From CAYRFQ01 sp964423615 (GTDB lineage Bacteria > Planctomycetota > Planctomycetia > Gemmatales > Gemmataceae): DNA of 64,000 bases. Made by a program: the position numbers and the translations under genes. The stretch spans positions 19,520 to 83,519 of the forward strand of contig CAYRFQ010000031.1 in the NCBI GenBank assembly GCA_964423615.1. Direction: 5' to 3'. Position 1 is the stretch's first letter; each line of letters begins with the position of its first letter. Below the pieces are notes generated by a model, which worked only from the letters and a program-made list of their open reading frames with translations, did not search any database and had not been told where the DNA came from. Shown here piece after piece: positions 1 through 9,247 of the stretch.

Positions 1-108
1 CGAGCCTCGGATTTGGCGCGAGAGGCCGACTCTCATTTGGAGACACTCGGCGAAGCAGGAGCAAGGTTGCAAGCCCTTTTTCGTTTTGTTCTTGAGCGAG
101 ATCGTTAG
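1..108 (+). CDS. ispA: Polyprenyl (farnesyl/geranylgeranyl) diphosphate synthase, 3' end only
   Basis: Frame 1 is open from the window edge to a TAG at 106-108 and encodes the last 35 residues of a protein. The tail is helical and amphipathic (SHLETLGEAGARLQALFRFV then LERDR), which resembles the C-terminal helix of short-chain trans-prenyl diphosphate synthases, where an Ala/Leu-rich helix ends in an L..R.. pattern. The next gene downstream is dxs, and ispA-dxs adjacency is a well-known isoprenoid arrangement, which supports the call. The catalytic DDxxD motifs lie outside the window, so chain-length specificity cannot be judged. The family call is an inference from the tail and the neighbour. 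Confidence 0.6.
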   Translation, partial: RASDLAREADSHLETLGEAGARLQALFRFVLERDR

Positions 109-290
109 TATCACTGACAATGGAGAATTATGGATGTCTCAGCGTCTTTTCCGGATCAGAAAAGACGCATCCTCACTCGACGCCATACCCAATCATAAGT
201 CGACGAAGGCAGGTCGATTCCCGGAGTTAATATCTCCAACCTCGACCACTCACATGGACCGTGAGAATCACCACAAAAAGGACCAAGGCA

Positions 291-2216
291 ATGAGTAACT
301 TTCTTCCCAATATTAACTCTCCGGCCGACCTGCACACGCTCTCCGAAGAGCAACTAGCTGAGCTCGCGCAGGAAATGCGCGACGAGTTGGTGCGAGTCTT
401 GAGTCTCCGTCCTGCGCACTTTGCTAGCAACTTGGGTGTGATCGAGTTGTGCCTTGCACTGCACTTGACGTTCGACTTCCAAAAAGATCGTTTGATCTGG
501 GACACAGGACACCAGGTCTATCCCCACAAGCTGATTACCGGCCGCTACGAGCAGTTCGAAACCATTCGCACTCGTGGTGGTCTCATGGGCTATCCCAACC
601 CTTACGAAAGCGATTATGACCTGTTCATGACAGGTCATGCCGGTTGTGCTGCCTCTTGTGCTCTCGGCCTTCGCAGCGCCGACGAGTTGCTCGGCCAACA
701 CGACCGCCACAGCATCGCTGTTGTCGGCGACGGAGCGTTGCCTTCTGGCATCGTATTCGAAGCTCTGAACAACGCTGGCCATCTCGGTTCCAAAATGTTG
801 GTCATTCTCAACGACAACAAGATGTCCATCTGTCCGCGTGTTGGTGCTCTTGCGGCATGTCTGGACCGAGCCCGTCTGACGGATTTCTATCACGGTTCCA
901 AGAAGCACGTTAGGAATGTTCTCAGCAAGCTCCCGGTCGTCGGCGACATGGCGACTCACGCACTTGACCAAATTCGTGATGGCTTGAAGGCGCTGCTCTC
1001 CGGCGGAATGCTCTTCGAAGAACTCGGGTTCCGGTACTTCGGTCCGATCGACGGACACGACCTGCCCGGCTTGCGAAGTTGGCTCGAGAAAGTCAAAGAA
1101 CTCGACGGTCCGGTGTTGCTCCACGTCCTGACCGAAAAAGGACACGGCGTTCCGCAAGCGATGGAAGACCCGGTCATGTTCCACACGCCACCTGTCCTGG
1201 AAAAAGTCGGACCAGGGCGGACGATTCTTGCCGTGAAGAAAGGTAAATCCAGAGCCTACACGCATGCGGCCAGCGACGCGATTTATCAAGCCATGGCCCG
1301 CGATGAAAAAGTCACCATCATGACCGCCGCGATGTGCCAGGGCAACAAACTCGAAAAGATTCGTGAAGATTTTCCAAAACGGTTCTTTGACGTGGGGATT
1401 TGCGAGTCGCATGCTGTGGCGTTTGCCGCAGGACACGCCAAGGCAGGCCTCAAGCCAATCGTGGACATCTACTCGACGTTCTTACAACGCTCGTTCGACC
1501 AGATCTTCCAGGAAGTCGCTCTACAAAACTTGCACGTAACGTTCTGTCTTGATCGCTCGGGATTGACTGGCCCTGACGGAGCAACTCACAACGGTGCGTT
1601 CGACCTGTCATACATGCGAGTGTTCCCGAACATGACGGTCATGGCACCCGGCGACGAACTTGACGTTGCCCCCATGCTCGATTTTGCGTTGGAACACAAC
1701 GGCCCAATTTCGATGCGTTACCCGAAAGCCCAACTGGAAAACGTCGAACGAACTCAGGCTCCGATGGAACTCGGGCAATCGGAAGTTTACGAATGGGGCA
1801 CGGACGCAATGTTGGTCGTGCTCGGAACACTATTTCCCGAGGCCGTGAAAGCCGCCGAGAAACTTCGCGAAGAAGGTCTCGATGTCGGCGTCATCAACGC
1901 TCGCTTCGTCAAGCCGCTTGACAAAGCGACCATTTTCAAAGCAATTTCGGAAGCTTCGGTTGTCGTCACGATCGAAGAAGGAACGCTCGAGGGAGGATTC
2001 GGCAGCGCGGTTCTCGAAGCTGCCAACGCAGCCGGACTCAGCACCAGCAACATCGTCCGATGTGGTTTCCCCGATCAGTTCGTCGAACACGGGGAACGAG
2101 GCGAGTTGCTCGCCGATCTCGGACTCGATGCCGAAGGCTTTTGCAAGACCGTTCGGGACCATTTGTCCCAGGAAAAAAGAACTACCACGGAACAACCTGC
2201 TGTGCTGGCAGAGTGA
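291..2216 (+). CDS. dxs: 1-deoxy-D-xylulose-5-phosphate synthase
   Basis: This enzyme condenses pyruvate and glyceraldehyde 3-phosphate to 1-deoxy-D-xylulose 5-phosphate using thiamine diphosphate, the first step of the cytoplasmic MEP isoprenoid pathway. The 641-residue length is normal. In order one sees GHQVYPHKLITGR, the ThDP-binding stretch VVGDGALPSGIVFEALNNAG with NDNKMSI after it, EELGFRYFGPIDGHD, and the second-domain block with the catalytic Glu in CESHAVAFAAG and STFLQRSFDQ. The ATG at 291 is preferred over the upstream in-frame GTG at 261 because an AAAGGA lies 8 nt before it. One oddity is that the usual GHSSTSIS segment reads GHAGCAAS, so the protein may belong to a divergent DXS subgroup; the other motifs are intact. 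It follows the ispA tail by 182 nt and ends at a strong terminator. Confidence 0.95.
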   Translation: MSNFLPNINSPADLHTLSEEQLAELAQEMRDELVRVLSLRPAHFASNLGVIELCLALHLTFDFQKDRLIWDTGHQVYPHKLITGRYEQFETIRTRGGLMGYPNPYESDYDLFMTGHAGCAASCALGLRSADELLGQHDRHSIAVVGDGALPSGIVFEALNNAGHLGSKMLVILNDNKMSICPRVGALAACLDRARLTDFYHGSKKHVRNVLSKLPVVGDMATHALDQIRDGLKALLSGGMLFEELGFRYFGPIDGHDLPGLRSWLEKVKELDGPVLLHVLTEKGHGVPQAMEDPVMFHTPPVLEKVGPGRTILAVKKGKSRAYTHAASDAIYQAMARDEKVTIMTAAMCQGNKLEKIREDFPKRFFDVGICESHAVAFAAGHAKAGLKPIVDIYSTFLQRSFDQIFQEVALQNLHVTFCLDRSGLTGPDGATHNGAFDLSYMRVFPNMTVMAPGDELDVAPMLDFALEHNGPISMRYPKAQLENVERTQAPMELGQSEVYEWGTDAMLVVLGTLFPEAVKAAEKLREEGLDVGVINARFVKPLDKATIFKAISEASVVVTIEEGTLEGGFGSAVLEAANAAGLSTSNIVRCGFPDQFVEHGERGELLADLGLDAEGFCKTVRDHLSQEKRTTTEQPAVLAE

Positions 2217-2248
2217 CCAGACACCAGTCCAAAAAACCGAATCCACCC

Positions 2249-2290
2249 AAGGCCGTCCAAAGAACAATTCTTTGGACGGCCTTCTTTTTT
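2249..2290 (+). terminator. Rho-independent terminator of dxs
   Basis: A perfect 16-bp stem (2249-2264 with 2268-2283, core GGCCGTCCAAAGAA) closes a 3-nt loop and runs directly into CTTTTTT. It begins 32 nt after the dxs stop, so the isoprenoid genes are probably transcriptionally separate from the following kinase gene. Confidence 0.92.
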
Positions 2291-2494
2291 ACCAAGGATG
2301 GCGGCGAACATCTCCATGAGCCAAACCATCAAGGCCCAAGGAGGAAGGCCCCAAAGGCTGCAGGAGAACCTTCTGCTTCCTCCTTCAATGTTTTGCGACA
2401 CCTCCAGGATGGACCGCTGCAAAAGGAAAACAACGATCCCGTCCAAGGCTCGCTATGATGGTACGTAGCAACTCTTACCGAAAGTGAGCCTCTC

Positions 2495-4138
2495 ATGATC
2501 AGCTTGGAATTCAAGAACATCGCGAGGTATCGCGAGTTGGCCTGGGTGCTTTGGAAGCACAAACAACGCGAACTCGTTCGGACCGTTGGCCTCGATAAGT
2601 TGTTTCACGGACGCGAAGCCGAATTGTCCGTGGAAGAAGTTCAGGCCGACCACCTGACACGCGATTTGGAGCGACTCGGTGCGACGTTCGTCAAGTTTGG
2701 CCAGTTAATGTCCACGCGGACCGACATGCTTCCGCCAGAATACATCCAGGCCCTATCTCGCTTGCAAGACGCTGTCGAACCCCTCCCCATTAACGTCATT
2801 CAAGATGTCATCGAGAGCGAACTGGGTGAACCTGCCGACAAACTATACGCAAACTTCGAATGGCAGCCGCTCGCGTCGGGTTCCATAGGACAAGTTCATC
2901 GCGCGACCCTCAAGACAGGAGCGCCGGTCGTCGTCAAGGTCCAGCGCCCCGGACTCCACGCACAGATTCGCACTGATTTGAGGTTTCTCCACGAAGTCGC
3001 CGATCTCGTTGATCGACATACAGCACTCGGGCATAAGTACCGATTTTCGGTCATGGTCAATGCTTTGCAGCGATTGCTACTGAAGGAAACCTCCTACACC
3101 TCGGAAGCACAAAATGCGAGGCGGTTACGCAAAAATTTACGCCGATTCAAACTCATCCAAGTGCCGAAGCCAATCCTGCCGATGACGACCGACCGGGTAC
3201 TTACGATGGAGCACGTCGAAGGGCAAAAGATCACGACGCTCACCGAGTCAGACTTGGGCCGATGTGACCGTACTGGATTAGCGCGAGTTTTGTTCCGATG
3301 CTACCTCAAACAGACGTTGATCGACGGCTTCTTCCACGCCGACCCTCACCCTGGCAACATTCTCTTGATGCCAGACAACAGGCTTGCGATTTTGGATTGT
3401 GGCTCCATCGTCCGGATACCCAACAACGTCCAACGAGAACTGGTCAAGCTGGTCTTGTCTCTCAACGAGAAACGTGGACTTGAAGTCGCGATGGTGTGCG
3501 AAACACTTGGTCACATCGAACAAGATTACGACACACACCAATTTCGCGCCACGGTGGCCCAACTCGTCGAAGACAACGCCGACCAGTCGTTTGGACAAAT
3601 GCAACTTGGCCGGATGTTGTTTGAACTACAGGCCATCGCCGGAGACAACAACTTGGTACTCCCCAGCGAGTTGATCTCTCTCGGCAAAACCTTGCTCAAC
3701 CTCGATCAACTCGTCATCAAATTGGCACCTGAGTTCGTCCCCCATCACGAAATGAAGAAGTATGCCCGCAAAATCATGCTTCATCAGATGCACAGCCTTG
3801 TATCGCCAGAACGGGCTTTTCGGACCTTCCTCGAATCGAGCGAACTGGCCGAAGCACTTCCCCACAGGCTCAACCGAATCACCGAGTTGATCGCCACGAA
3901 CCAATTGTCGGTCAAGTTTCAACTCGCCGAACAACGCAAACTCATCTCCGGCATGGAAAAGATCGGCTCTCGCATCGGCATCGGGGTCGTACTCGCCGCC
4001 TTGATCGTCGGAGCGTCGTTGGTCCTGCACCTCCAAGGAGACATGTACAAGTGGGTCGCTTTCCTGTTCTACGTCGCCGCCAGTCTGGGCGGCATTTCCA
4101 TGATCGTCTACAGCTTGTTTTGGGACCAGTGGAGCTGA
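2495..4138 (+). CDS. AarF/UbiB (ABC1/ADCK) family kinase-like protein with C-terminal membrane anchor
   Basis: This is a member of the atypical protein-kinase-like UbiB/ADCK family, ATP-binding proteins that support quinone or lipid metabolism at the membrane. It has 547 residues, the usual size. The family KxGQ motif is at K67-Q70 (KFGQLMSTRTD), the Ala-rich nucleotide loop is A127-SGSIGQVHR, the likely lysine is K148 (VVVKVQRPG), and the catalytic-type block is HADPHPGN at 281-288. The usual DFG metal-binding triad reads D301-C-G. Two hydrophobic helices close the protein (about residues 492-540), as in UbiB. It stands alone after the dxs terminator, and no ubiquinone or menaquinone genes are nearby. 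The substrate is unknown; a gene symbol such as ubiB would over-claim. Confidence 0.88.
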   Translation: MISLEFKNIARYRELAWVLWKHKQRELVRTVGLDKLFHGREAELSVEEVQADHLTRDLERLGATFVKFGQLMSTRTDMLPPEYIQALSRLQDAVEPLPINVIQDVIESELGEPADKLYANFEWQPLASGSIGQVHRATLKTGAPVVVKVQRPGLHAQIRTDLRFLHEVADLVDRHTALGHKYRFSVMVNALQRLLLKETSYTSEAQNARRLRKNLRRFKLIQVPKPILPMTTDRVLTMEHVEGQKITTLTESDLGRCDRTGLARVLFRCYLKQTLIDGFFHADPHPGNILLMPDNRLAILDCGSIVRIPNNVQRELVKLVLSLNEKRGLEVAMVCETLGHIEQDYDTHQFRATVAQLVEDNADQSFGQMQLGRMLFELQAIAGDNNLVLPSELISLGKTLLNLDQLVIKLAPEFVPHHEMKKYARKIMLHQMHSLVSPERAFRTFLESSELAEALPHRLNRITELIATNQLSVKFQLAEQRKLISGMEKIGSRIGIGVVLAALIVGASLVLHLQGDMYKWVAFLFYVAASLGGISMIVYSLFWDQWS

Positions 4139-4540
4139 ACGAGCCAGCAGGAAGAGTCGAAGTTCGAGAGACAAAAAGGATGCCAGCGTGGGAAAAGAAA
4201 GGAGCCGTTTTGTTGATTCCCTCTCTCCTGGCAGCTTGCCCAGGTTACGATGAGGTCGCCCATCAGCCAAAACAGCTCATCCCCTCACTCCGGTGTCTCT
4301 TGTTTTTTCACCCTGTCATTCCGACAGTCGATCCCCTGTTAAGTCGGTCCGGTCGTGCCAACCTGGCAGGGCTCTCGCCAACTCCACTCGATGATCCTGA
4401 CATCTCGAAGACCACAAACTCCTGTAAATCAACAGCTTGTGTTTCCTGGACATTCTGGCATGCGACTTGCTTCCTAAGCGAAGCTATACGACATACAAAC
4501 ACTCAAGGGCAGTGCAGAATTTGTGGCACAGGAGGAAAAC
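4139..4540. other. Non-coding stretch upstream of groES
   Basis: About 400 bases without a convincing gene. An open frame running from inside the upstream kinase gene through here has no coding character. I looked for a CIRCE operator (TTAGCACTC-N9-GAGTGCTAA) and did not find one, nor a clear sigma-70 promoter, although the groES promoter must lie here. The stretch ends in the groES ribosome-binding site AGGAGG at 4530-4535. Confidence 0.6.
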
Positions 4541-4834
4541 ATGAACATAAAACCACTCGCAGACCGAATTGTCGTCCAACGAGAGGATGCCCAAGACAAA
4601 ACAGCTGGCGGAATCATTTTGCCGGACTCGGCCAAAGATAAACCGCAGCGAGGAAAAGTCCTGGCCGTTGGCCAAGGCAAAATGCTCAAAGACGGGACTC
4701 GAAAAGAGTTGCAAGTCAAAGAAGGCGATATGGTCTTGTTCACGAGTTGGGCCGGTGACGAGTTCAAACAAACCGGAAACGACAAGCCCGTCCTTTTGAT
4801 GCGCGAAGATGATGTCCTCGCCGTGATCGGATAA
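4541..4834 (+). CDS. groES: Co-chaperonin GroES (Cpn10)
   Basis: GroES forms the heptameric lid that closes the GroEL folding chamber in the cytoplasm. The 97-residue protein starts MNIKPLADRIVVQREDAQDK, which fits the Cpn10 N-terminus, and the mobile-loop segment with TAGGIILPDSAKDKPQRGKV follows. The C-terminus ends VLLMREDDVLAVIG, as in the family. The ATG at 4541 sits 5 nt after AGGAGG; an upstream in-frame TTG at 4523 would add six residues before the canonical start and is rejected. It is followed 81 nt later by groEL, the standard operon order. The segment VLFTSWAGDEFK is a slightly divergent version of the usual VLFGKYAGTEVK. Confidence 0.96.
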   Translation: MNIKPLADRIVVQREDAQDKTAGGIILPDSAKDKPQRGKVLAVGQGKMLKDGTRKELQVKEGDMVLFTSWAGDEFKQTGNDKPVLLMREDDVLAVIG

Positions 4835-4915
4835 CTCAACGAATACCTGTTGTTTCGCCCTACATCACGAAAAAATACACGATAACAAAGCACTTAACAT
4901 GACGTAGGAGGTACC

Positions 4916-6562
4916 ATGTCTGCCAAGCAGATTGCATTTGACCAGGAAGCTCGCGATGCTCTTCGTCGCGGCGTCAGCAAGTTAGCCCGCGCCGTGAAGG
5001 TCACCCTCGGCCCCAAAGGCCGAAACGTGATTCTCCAGAAGAGCTTTGGCTCTCCCACGGTCACCAAAGACGGTGTGACCGTCGCTAAGGAAATCGAATT
5101 GGAAGAGAAGTATGAAAATATGGGCGCCCAAATGGTCCGCGAAGTCGCCTCGAAAACGAGCGACATCGCTGGCGACGGGACGACCACAGCGACCGTGCTG
5201 GCCGAAGCCATCTTCAACGAAGGCATCAAGCGTGTCGTCGCCGGCGTCAACCCCATGCTCATGAAGCGAGGGATGGACAAGGCCGTCGAACAAATCACCG
5301 ACAAACTCACGAACATGAGCATCGAGGTCAAGGATACCAAGGACCTCCAAAACGTCGCCACGATCGCTGCCAACGGCGACGAAGAGATCGGCGAGCGCAT
5401 CGCACAAGCCATGGAGAAGGTCGGGAAAGACGGCGTAATCACCGTCGAAGAAGGCAAGACGATCCGCACCGAACTCGAGTTCGTCGAAGGGATGCAGTTC
5501 GACCGCGGTTACGTTTCGCCGTATTTCGTCACCGACCGTCAACGCATGATCGTCGAACTCGAAGATCCCTACATCCTCATTTACGAAAAGAAAGTATCCT
5601 CCAACAAGGACCTCGTTCCGGTCTTGGAAAAAGTCGTCCGCCAAAGCGCTGCGAAGCCACGACCGATCTTGATCATCTGCGAAGACGTCGAAGGCGATGC
5701 TCTGGCCACCCTCGTCGTCAACAACATGAACTCTCCGACGTTCAAGTGTGCTGCGGTCAAAGCTCCCGGTTATGGCGACCGTCGCAAAGCCATGCTTCAA
5801 GACATCGCCATCTTGACTGGTGGTCAAGCCATCTTCGAAGACCTCGGGCTCCAACTCGAAAACGTCGAACTGGAGAAACTCGGGACGGCCAAGAAAGTCA
5901 AGATCGACAAAGAAAACACGACCATCATCGTGGAAGGCGACACCAACAAGGAAGAGATCAAGGCCCGCATCGCGACGATCCAGCGAGAACTCGAAGAGTC
6001 CACGAGCGACTACGATCGCGAAAAGCTCAGCGAGCGAATCGCGAAACTCTCCGGTGGTGTTGCCAAGATCAACGTCGGTGCAGCCACCGAGAGCGAAATG
6101 AAAGAGAAGAAAGCCCGTGTCGAGGACGCCATGCACGCGACTCGTGCGGCCAGCGCTGAGGGAATCCTCCCTGGTGGTGGTGTGGCTCTACTTCGAGCAT
6201 CGACTTTGGTCCAGGTTCCCGAAGATCTGGTCGACGACGAGAAAGCCGGATTCTCCATCATCGTCGATGCTTGCCGTGCCCCGATCGTCCAAATCTGTGC
6301 CAACGCTGGCGAAAAGGGCGATGTTGTAGCCAGCAAGGTGGTCGAGAACTCCACCGAAACATTCGGTTTCGACGCCCGACGTGGCGAATACTGCGATTTG
6401 GTCCAACAAGGCGTCATCGACCCCACCAAGGTCGTCCGAAACGCCCTCCAAAACGCAGCCAGCGTTTCGAGCTTGCTCCTCACAAGTGACGCTCTCGTTG
6501 CCGAACTGCCCAAAGAAGAGAAGAAAAAAGGCGGCGCACCTGACTACGACGATATGTACTAG
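4916..6562 (+). CDS. groEL: Chaperonin GroEL (Cpn60)
   Basis: This is the 60-kDa chaperonin that folds proteins in an ATP-dependent double-ring chamber with GroES. The 548-residue protein shows the nucleotide-binding KVTLGPKGRNVILQKSFGSP, the DGTTTATVLAEAI block (residues about 87-99), PGYGDRRKAMLQDIAILTGG and GILPGGGVALLRA. A strong SD (TAGGAGGT at 4905-4912) precedes the ATG. The C-terminus ends KGGAPDYDDMY and lacks the flexible Gly-Gly-Met repeats of the classic E. coli form, so this may be one of several planctomycete chaperonin paralogues. It is co-directional with groES and terminated by a hairpin at 6591. Confidence 0.97.
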   Translation: MSAKQIAFDQEARDALRRGVSKLARAVKVTLGPKGRNVILQKSFGSPTVTKDGVTVAKEIELEEKYENMGAQMVREVASKTSDIAGDGTTTATVLAEAIFNEGIKRVVAGVNPMLMKRGMDKAVEQITDKLTNMSIEVKDTKDLQNVATIAANGDEEIGERIAQAMEKVGKDGVITVEEGKTIRTELEFVEGMQFDRGYVSPYFVTDRQRMIVELEDPYILIYEKKVSSNKDLVPVLEKVVRQSAAKPRPILIICEDVEGDALATLVVNNMNSPTFKCAAVKAPGYGDRRKAMLQDIAILTGGQAIFEDLGLQLENVELEKLGTAKKVKIDKENTTIIVEGDTNKEEIKARIATIQRELEESTSDYDREKLSERIAKLSGGVAKINVGAATESEMKEKKARVEDAMHATRAASAEGILPGGGVALLRASTLVQVPEDLVDDEKAGFSIIVDACRAPIVQICANAGEKGDVVASKVVENSTETFGFDARRGEYCDLVQQGVIDPTKVVRNALQNAASVSSLLLTSDALVAELPKEEKKKGGAPDYDDMY

Positions 6563-6590
6563 GATCCGACCGTCCTTGGTAACCTCAACC

Positions 6591-6627
6591 AAAAAGCCCA
6601 CCGAAAGACATCGGTGGGCTTTTTTTT
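6591..6627 (+). terminator. Rho-independent terminator of groESL
   Basis: The stem AAAAAGCCCACCGA (6591-6604) pairs with TCGGTGGGCTTTTTT (from 6611) around a 6-nt loop and runs into eight or more T residues. It lies 28 nt after the groEL stop. The A/T tracts on both sides make it potentially bidirectional. Confidence 0.92.
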
Positions 6628-7024
6628 GTGGCCCGCGGAGAGCCTAACATTCACACTTCGCCCATTTCCTATCCGGACTGTCCACCAGACCTTTTCCAGT
6701 CGGTCCAATTCCCAAGGGTGAAATGAGAACTCAGGACCTCTTGGCGTCTTGGCTCTGCCTCTCACATTTTTTTGGAAATATTGGGATTTACAAACACGTC
6801 CATCAACCCTATAAACCCGCCTCGTTGTTGGCGACGAACACCGCCGTGAAGGGAACAACGCTCGACACACTTTCAAAGAAAATTTGCTTGGCTCTGCTGT
6901 GTGCTGGAAATGCGGGAAACCGGCACTACCTTCCCTCCTAGGTAGAAGCAACATCTATTTACCGGGCTCAAGTGGTTTTGGGTCGGCCACTCCGGTAATC
7001 GCTTCGCAGTAGAGCCATTTTACC
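6628..7024. other. Intergenic region between convergent groEL and the M1 peptidase gene
   Basis: Nearly 400 bases with no supported gene. The short open frames on either strand lack ribosome-binding sites and coding character. Apart from the flanking hairpins I see nothing recognisable here. Confidence 0.5.
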
Positions 7025-7052
7025 AGGAGCCGGGTCTTTGTACCCGGCTCCT
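7025..7052 (-). terminator. GC-rich hairpin downstream of the M1 peptidase gene
   Basis: A perfect 11-bp stem (AGGAGCCGGGT at 7025-7035 with ACCCGGCTCCT at 7042-7052) closes a 6-nt loop between convergent genes, about 145 nt beyond the peptidase stop. No U-tract follows on either strand, so it may be a factor-assisted terminator or an mRNA-end stabiliser. Confidence 0.4.
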
Positions 7053-7195
7053 GTGGATCTAGGACCTTGGAAAGGGACGAAAGCGACGCCGAGTCGAAGC
7101 GATCCGAAGAAAGACAACACGACCAAACGGCAGCACGTTACCGCGTCGCAGAACCGAAACCCGCAAGTGGGCCTCCTGTGCTCCGAACAAGCCAT

Positions 7196-9088
7196 TTACT
7201 TCGTCTGCTCCCACTTCAAGATTTCGTCGATGCTTGCCACAGAAATTGGGTGATATGTTGCTCGGGCTTTGGCATATAACCGCCTGGCTCGTTGTTTACC
7301 AGCTTCCGTTTTGACGAGTTCCTTGTAAAGCTCACGCAAAAACCAACGTCGTCCCATCGACGTGAGGAACTTCTCCAGGCGAGGATACGCTGGTTCGTAC
7401 TCATTACGAATGGCTATTCTTAGCCAGTTCATCAGGACTACCGAATTACCGACCTTTGTGAGAGTGAACGCGTCATCGAGTTGTTTCATTTTGCGTTTCC
7501 CAAGATCGGCGGGGAGAACTTGCAAAAAGTGTAACCATTCTTGCGTGCTCCATTGCTTCGTGGGAAGTTTCGAAGTCTTGATGTTTCCTTGTAGCCAGAG
7601 TTTGGCCACCTCTTCCACCTTGACGAACGCTTTGGCCTCGAGTCTTGGCGCTGACTCGGGCAACTTCGCTCCTTCGATCCACTGTTGAACGGGCACACGC
7701 ACGGCCAACTTGGGAGCTTTCTTCAAGAGATTCGCATCCAGATAATCCACGAATTCGGGAGTCGTAATGCTTCGAAAGGCGTAATGCTCGAAGTAGCTTC
7801 TGAGGAACTTGTCGAATTTCTCTCGCCCAAACACTTTCTCAAGATGCGTCAAGAAAAGCGCTCCCTTTTCATAAGGGATATCGGTGGACCCTTCCTCGGG
7901 GTTGCGACCTGCCAAATTGATGTAGAGTTTACGGTACCGAGGCTTCAATTCCGACAAGGCGATGTCTAAATCACGCCGCCCAAGAACGGCGTTCATCAAA
8001 GCCCGGTCTCGCCCGTAGATGTCCTCGAGAATTCGCCGTTCCAAATACACTGTAAAACCTTCGTTGAGCCAAAAGTCTCGCCAGGTTGCATTCGAAACAA
8101 GGTTCCCGGACCACGAATGCGCCATCTCGTGGGCAATGAGAGCAAGCAGACTTCTGTCTCCCGCAAGGATCGTCGGGGTCACAAATGTCAACCGAGGATT
8201 TTCCATCCCGCCGTATGGAAAACTTGGTGGCAAGACCAGGATGTCATAACGCTCCCACCGATACTTTCCAAATCGTCGTTCGATGGCTTCGAGCATGCTT
8301 TCCGTGACCGCAAACTCGGCCGCTGCTTTGTTCACAACAGACGGCTCGGCGTAAACTCCGCTACGCTTGCCGAGAGACTGGAACTGCAAATCCCCAACGG
8401 CCAGAGCAATCAAATACGGAGGTATCTTTTGCCTCATCGTGAACTTATAGACTCCCGTCGGCGACTTCTTGCGAACGTTCGTCGAACTCATTACGGCCAC
8501 GAGGTCCTTGGGAACTTGCACCGTCGCGGTGTAGGTAACCCGAACGCCCGGAGAGTCCTGTAAGGGAATCCAGCTTCGCGCATAAATGGGTTGCGACTGA
8601 GTAAAAAGGAATGGAAATTTCCCGCCAGATGTTTGCTTTGGGTTGAGCCACTGCAAGGCCGTCGCTCGTCGCCCCGTGGTGTAGGTAATGCGAACTTGTT
8701 GAACTTGCGGCGGAGCTTGGACGACTAACTTGGACCCAAGATACCGCTGGTTTTTCGGCGGCGGAAACATCTCAAACTTGGTTCCCAAAAACTGTCTGCC
8801 GTTGATCGAGTATTCCGCCTTTTCGATGGTGAGGTCCTTGGTATCGAGAACCAATGGTCGTTCTCGATTCTTGGACGTCCGCTCGACCGTCAGTGTGGCT
8901 TGACCTCCGATGATCCGCTTTTTGAAGTCGACCTTCAGCTTCAAATCGAGATGTGTCGTTTTGATGTGTTCAGGATTCGAGAAAGAGTGTACGTCTCGAA
9001 CTCTTTTTCCATCCTGAGAGACAACACTCTGGGTGTTGGTCACGACAATCATCACTGCCAACACGCAACCAATGCCGAACTTGTCCAT
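7196..9088 (-). CDS. Secreted M1-family metallopeptidase, leukotriene-A4-hydrolase/aminopeptidase-B type
   Basis: A zinc aminopeptidase expected to act outside the cytoplasm. Of 630 residues, about 1-24 form a signal peptide (hydrophobic run CVLAVMIVV, then SVVSQ). The exopeptidase motif GGMEN is at 293-297 (PYGGMENPRLTFVTP). The zinc site is HEMAH at 320-324 with the third ligand E343 in FWLNEGFTVYLERR, the classic HExxH-x18-E spacing. The C-terminal ~200 residues look like the helical domain found in LTA4 hydrolases, including an IEGAKLPESAP-like linker. The overall match to eukaryotic LTA4H around the active site is striking, but leukotriene chemistry is not implied; peptide trimming is the safer function. 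It is monocistronic by appearance, with pabB 159 nt upstream on the same strand. Confidence 0.92.
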   Translation of the reverse strand: MDKFGIGCVLAVMIVVTNTQSVVSQDGKRVRDVHSFSNPEHIKTTHLDLKLKVDFKKRIIGGQATLTVERTSKNRERPLVLDTKDLTIEKAEYSINGRQFLGTKFEMFPPPKNQRYLGSKLVVQAPPQVQQVRITYTTGRRATALQWLNPKQTSGGKFPFLFTQSQPIYARSWIPLQDSPGVRVTYTATVQVPKDLVAVMSSTNVRKKSPTGVYKFTMRQKIPPYLIALAVGDLQFQSLGKRSGVYAEPSVVNKAAAEFAVTESMLEAIERRFGKYRWERYDILVLPPSFPYGGMENPRLTFVTPTILAGDRSLLALIAHEMAHSWSGNLVSNATWRDFWLNEGFTVYLERRILEDIYGRDRALMNAVLGRRDLDIALSELKPRYRKLYINLAGRNPEEGSTDIPYEKGALFLTHLEKVFGREKFDKFLRSYFEHYAFRSITTPEFVDYLDANLLKKAPKLAVRVPVQQWIEGAKLPESAPRLEAKAFVKVEEVAKLWLQGNIKTSKLPTKQWSTQEWLHFLQVLPADLGKRKMKQLDDAFTLTKVGNSVVLMNWLRIAIRNEYEPAYPRLEKFLTSMGRRWFLRELYKELVKTEAGKQRARRLYAKARATYHPISVASIDEILKWEQTK

Positions 9089-9247
9089 TTCAATGCTTCC
9101 CCCTCAATACTTCGGACGCCCCACAAATAGCTCTATCTACCCGGTCCGACAACAGCCACGACATGAGCCGTGGCTGGGCACACGGATTGCTTCTCTGTTT
9201 GACGAGGAACATGTCGCCTTTGGATTGTTGACTAGCTTCCCGTCGGT

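Noticed and set aside
4440..4540. CIRCE heat-shock operator upstream of groES
   Set aside because: Only partial half-sites (CACTC, CAGTGC) are present; the inverted repeat with 9-nt spacing is absent.
4051..4641. Long plus-strand frame spanning the end of the kinase gene and groES start
   Set aside because: It overlaps two well-supported genes in another frame and encodes low-quality, Cys/Pro/Arg-rich sequence.
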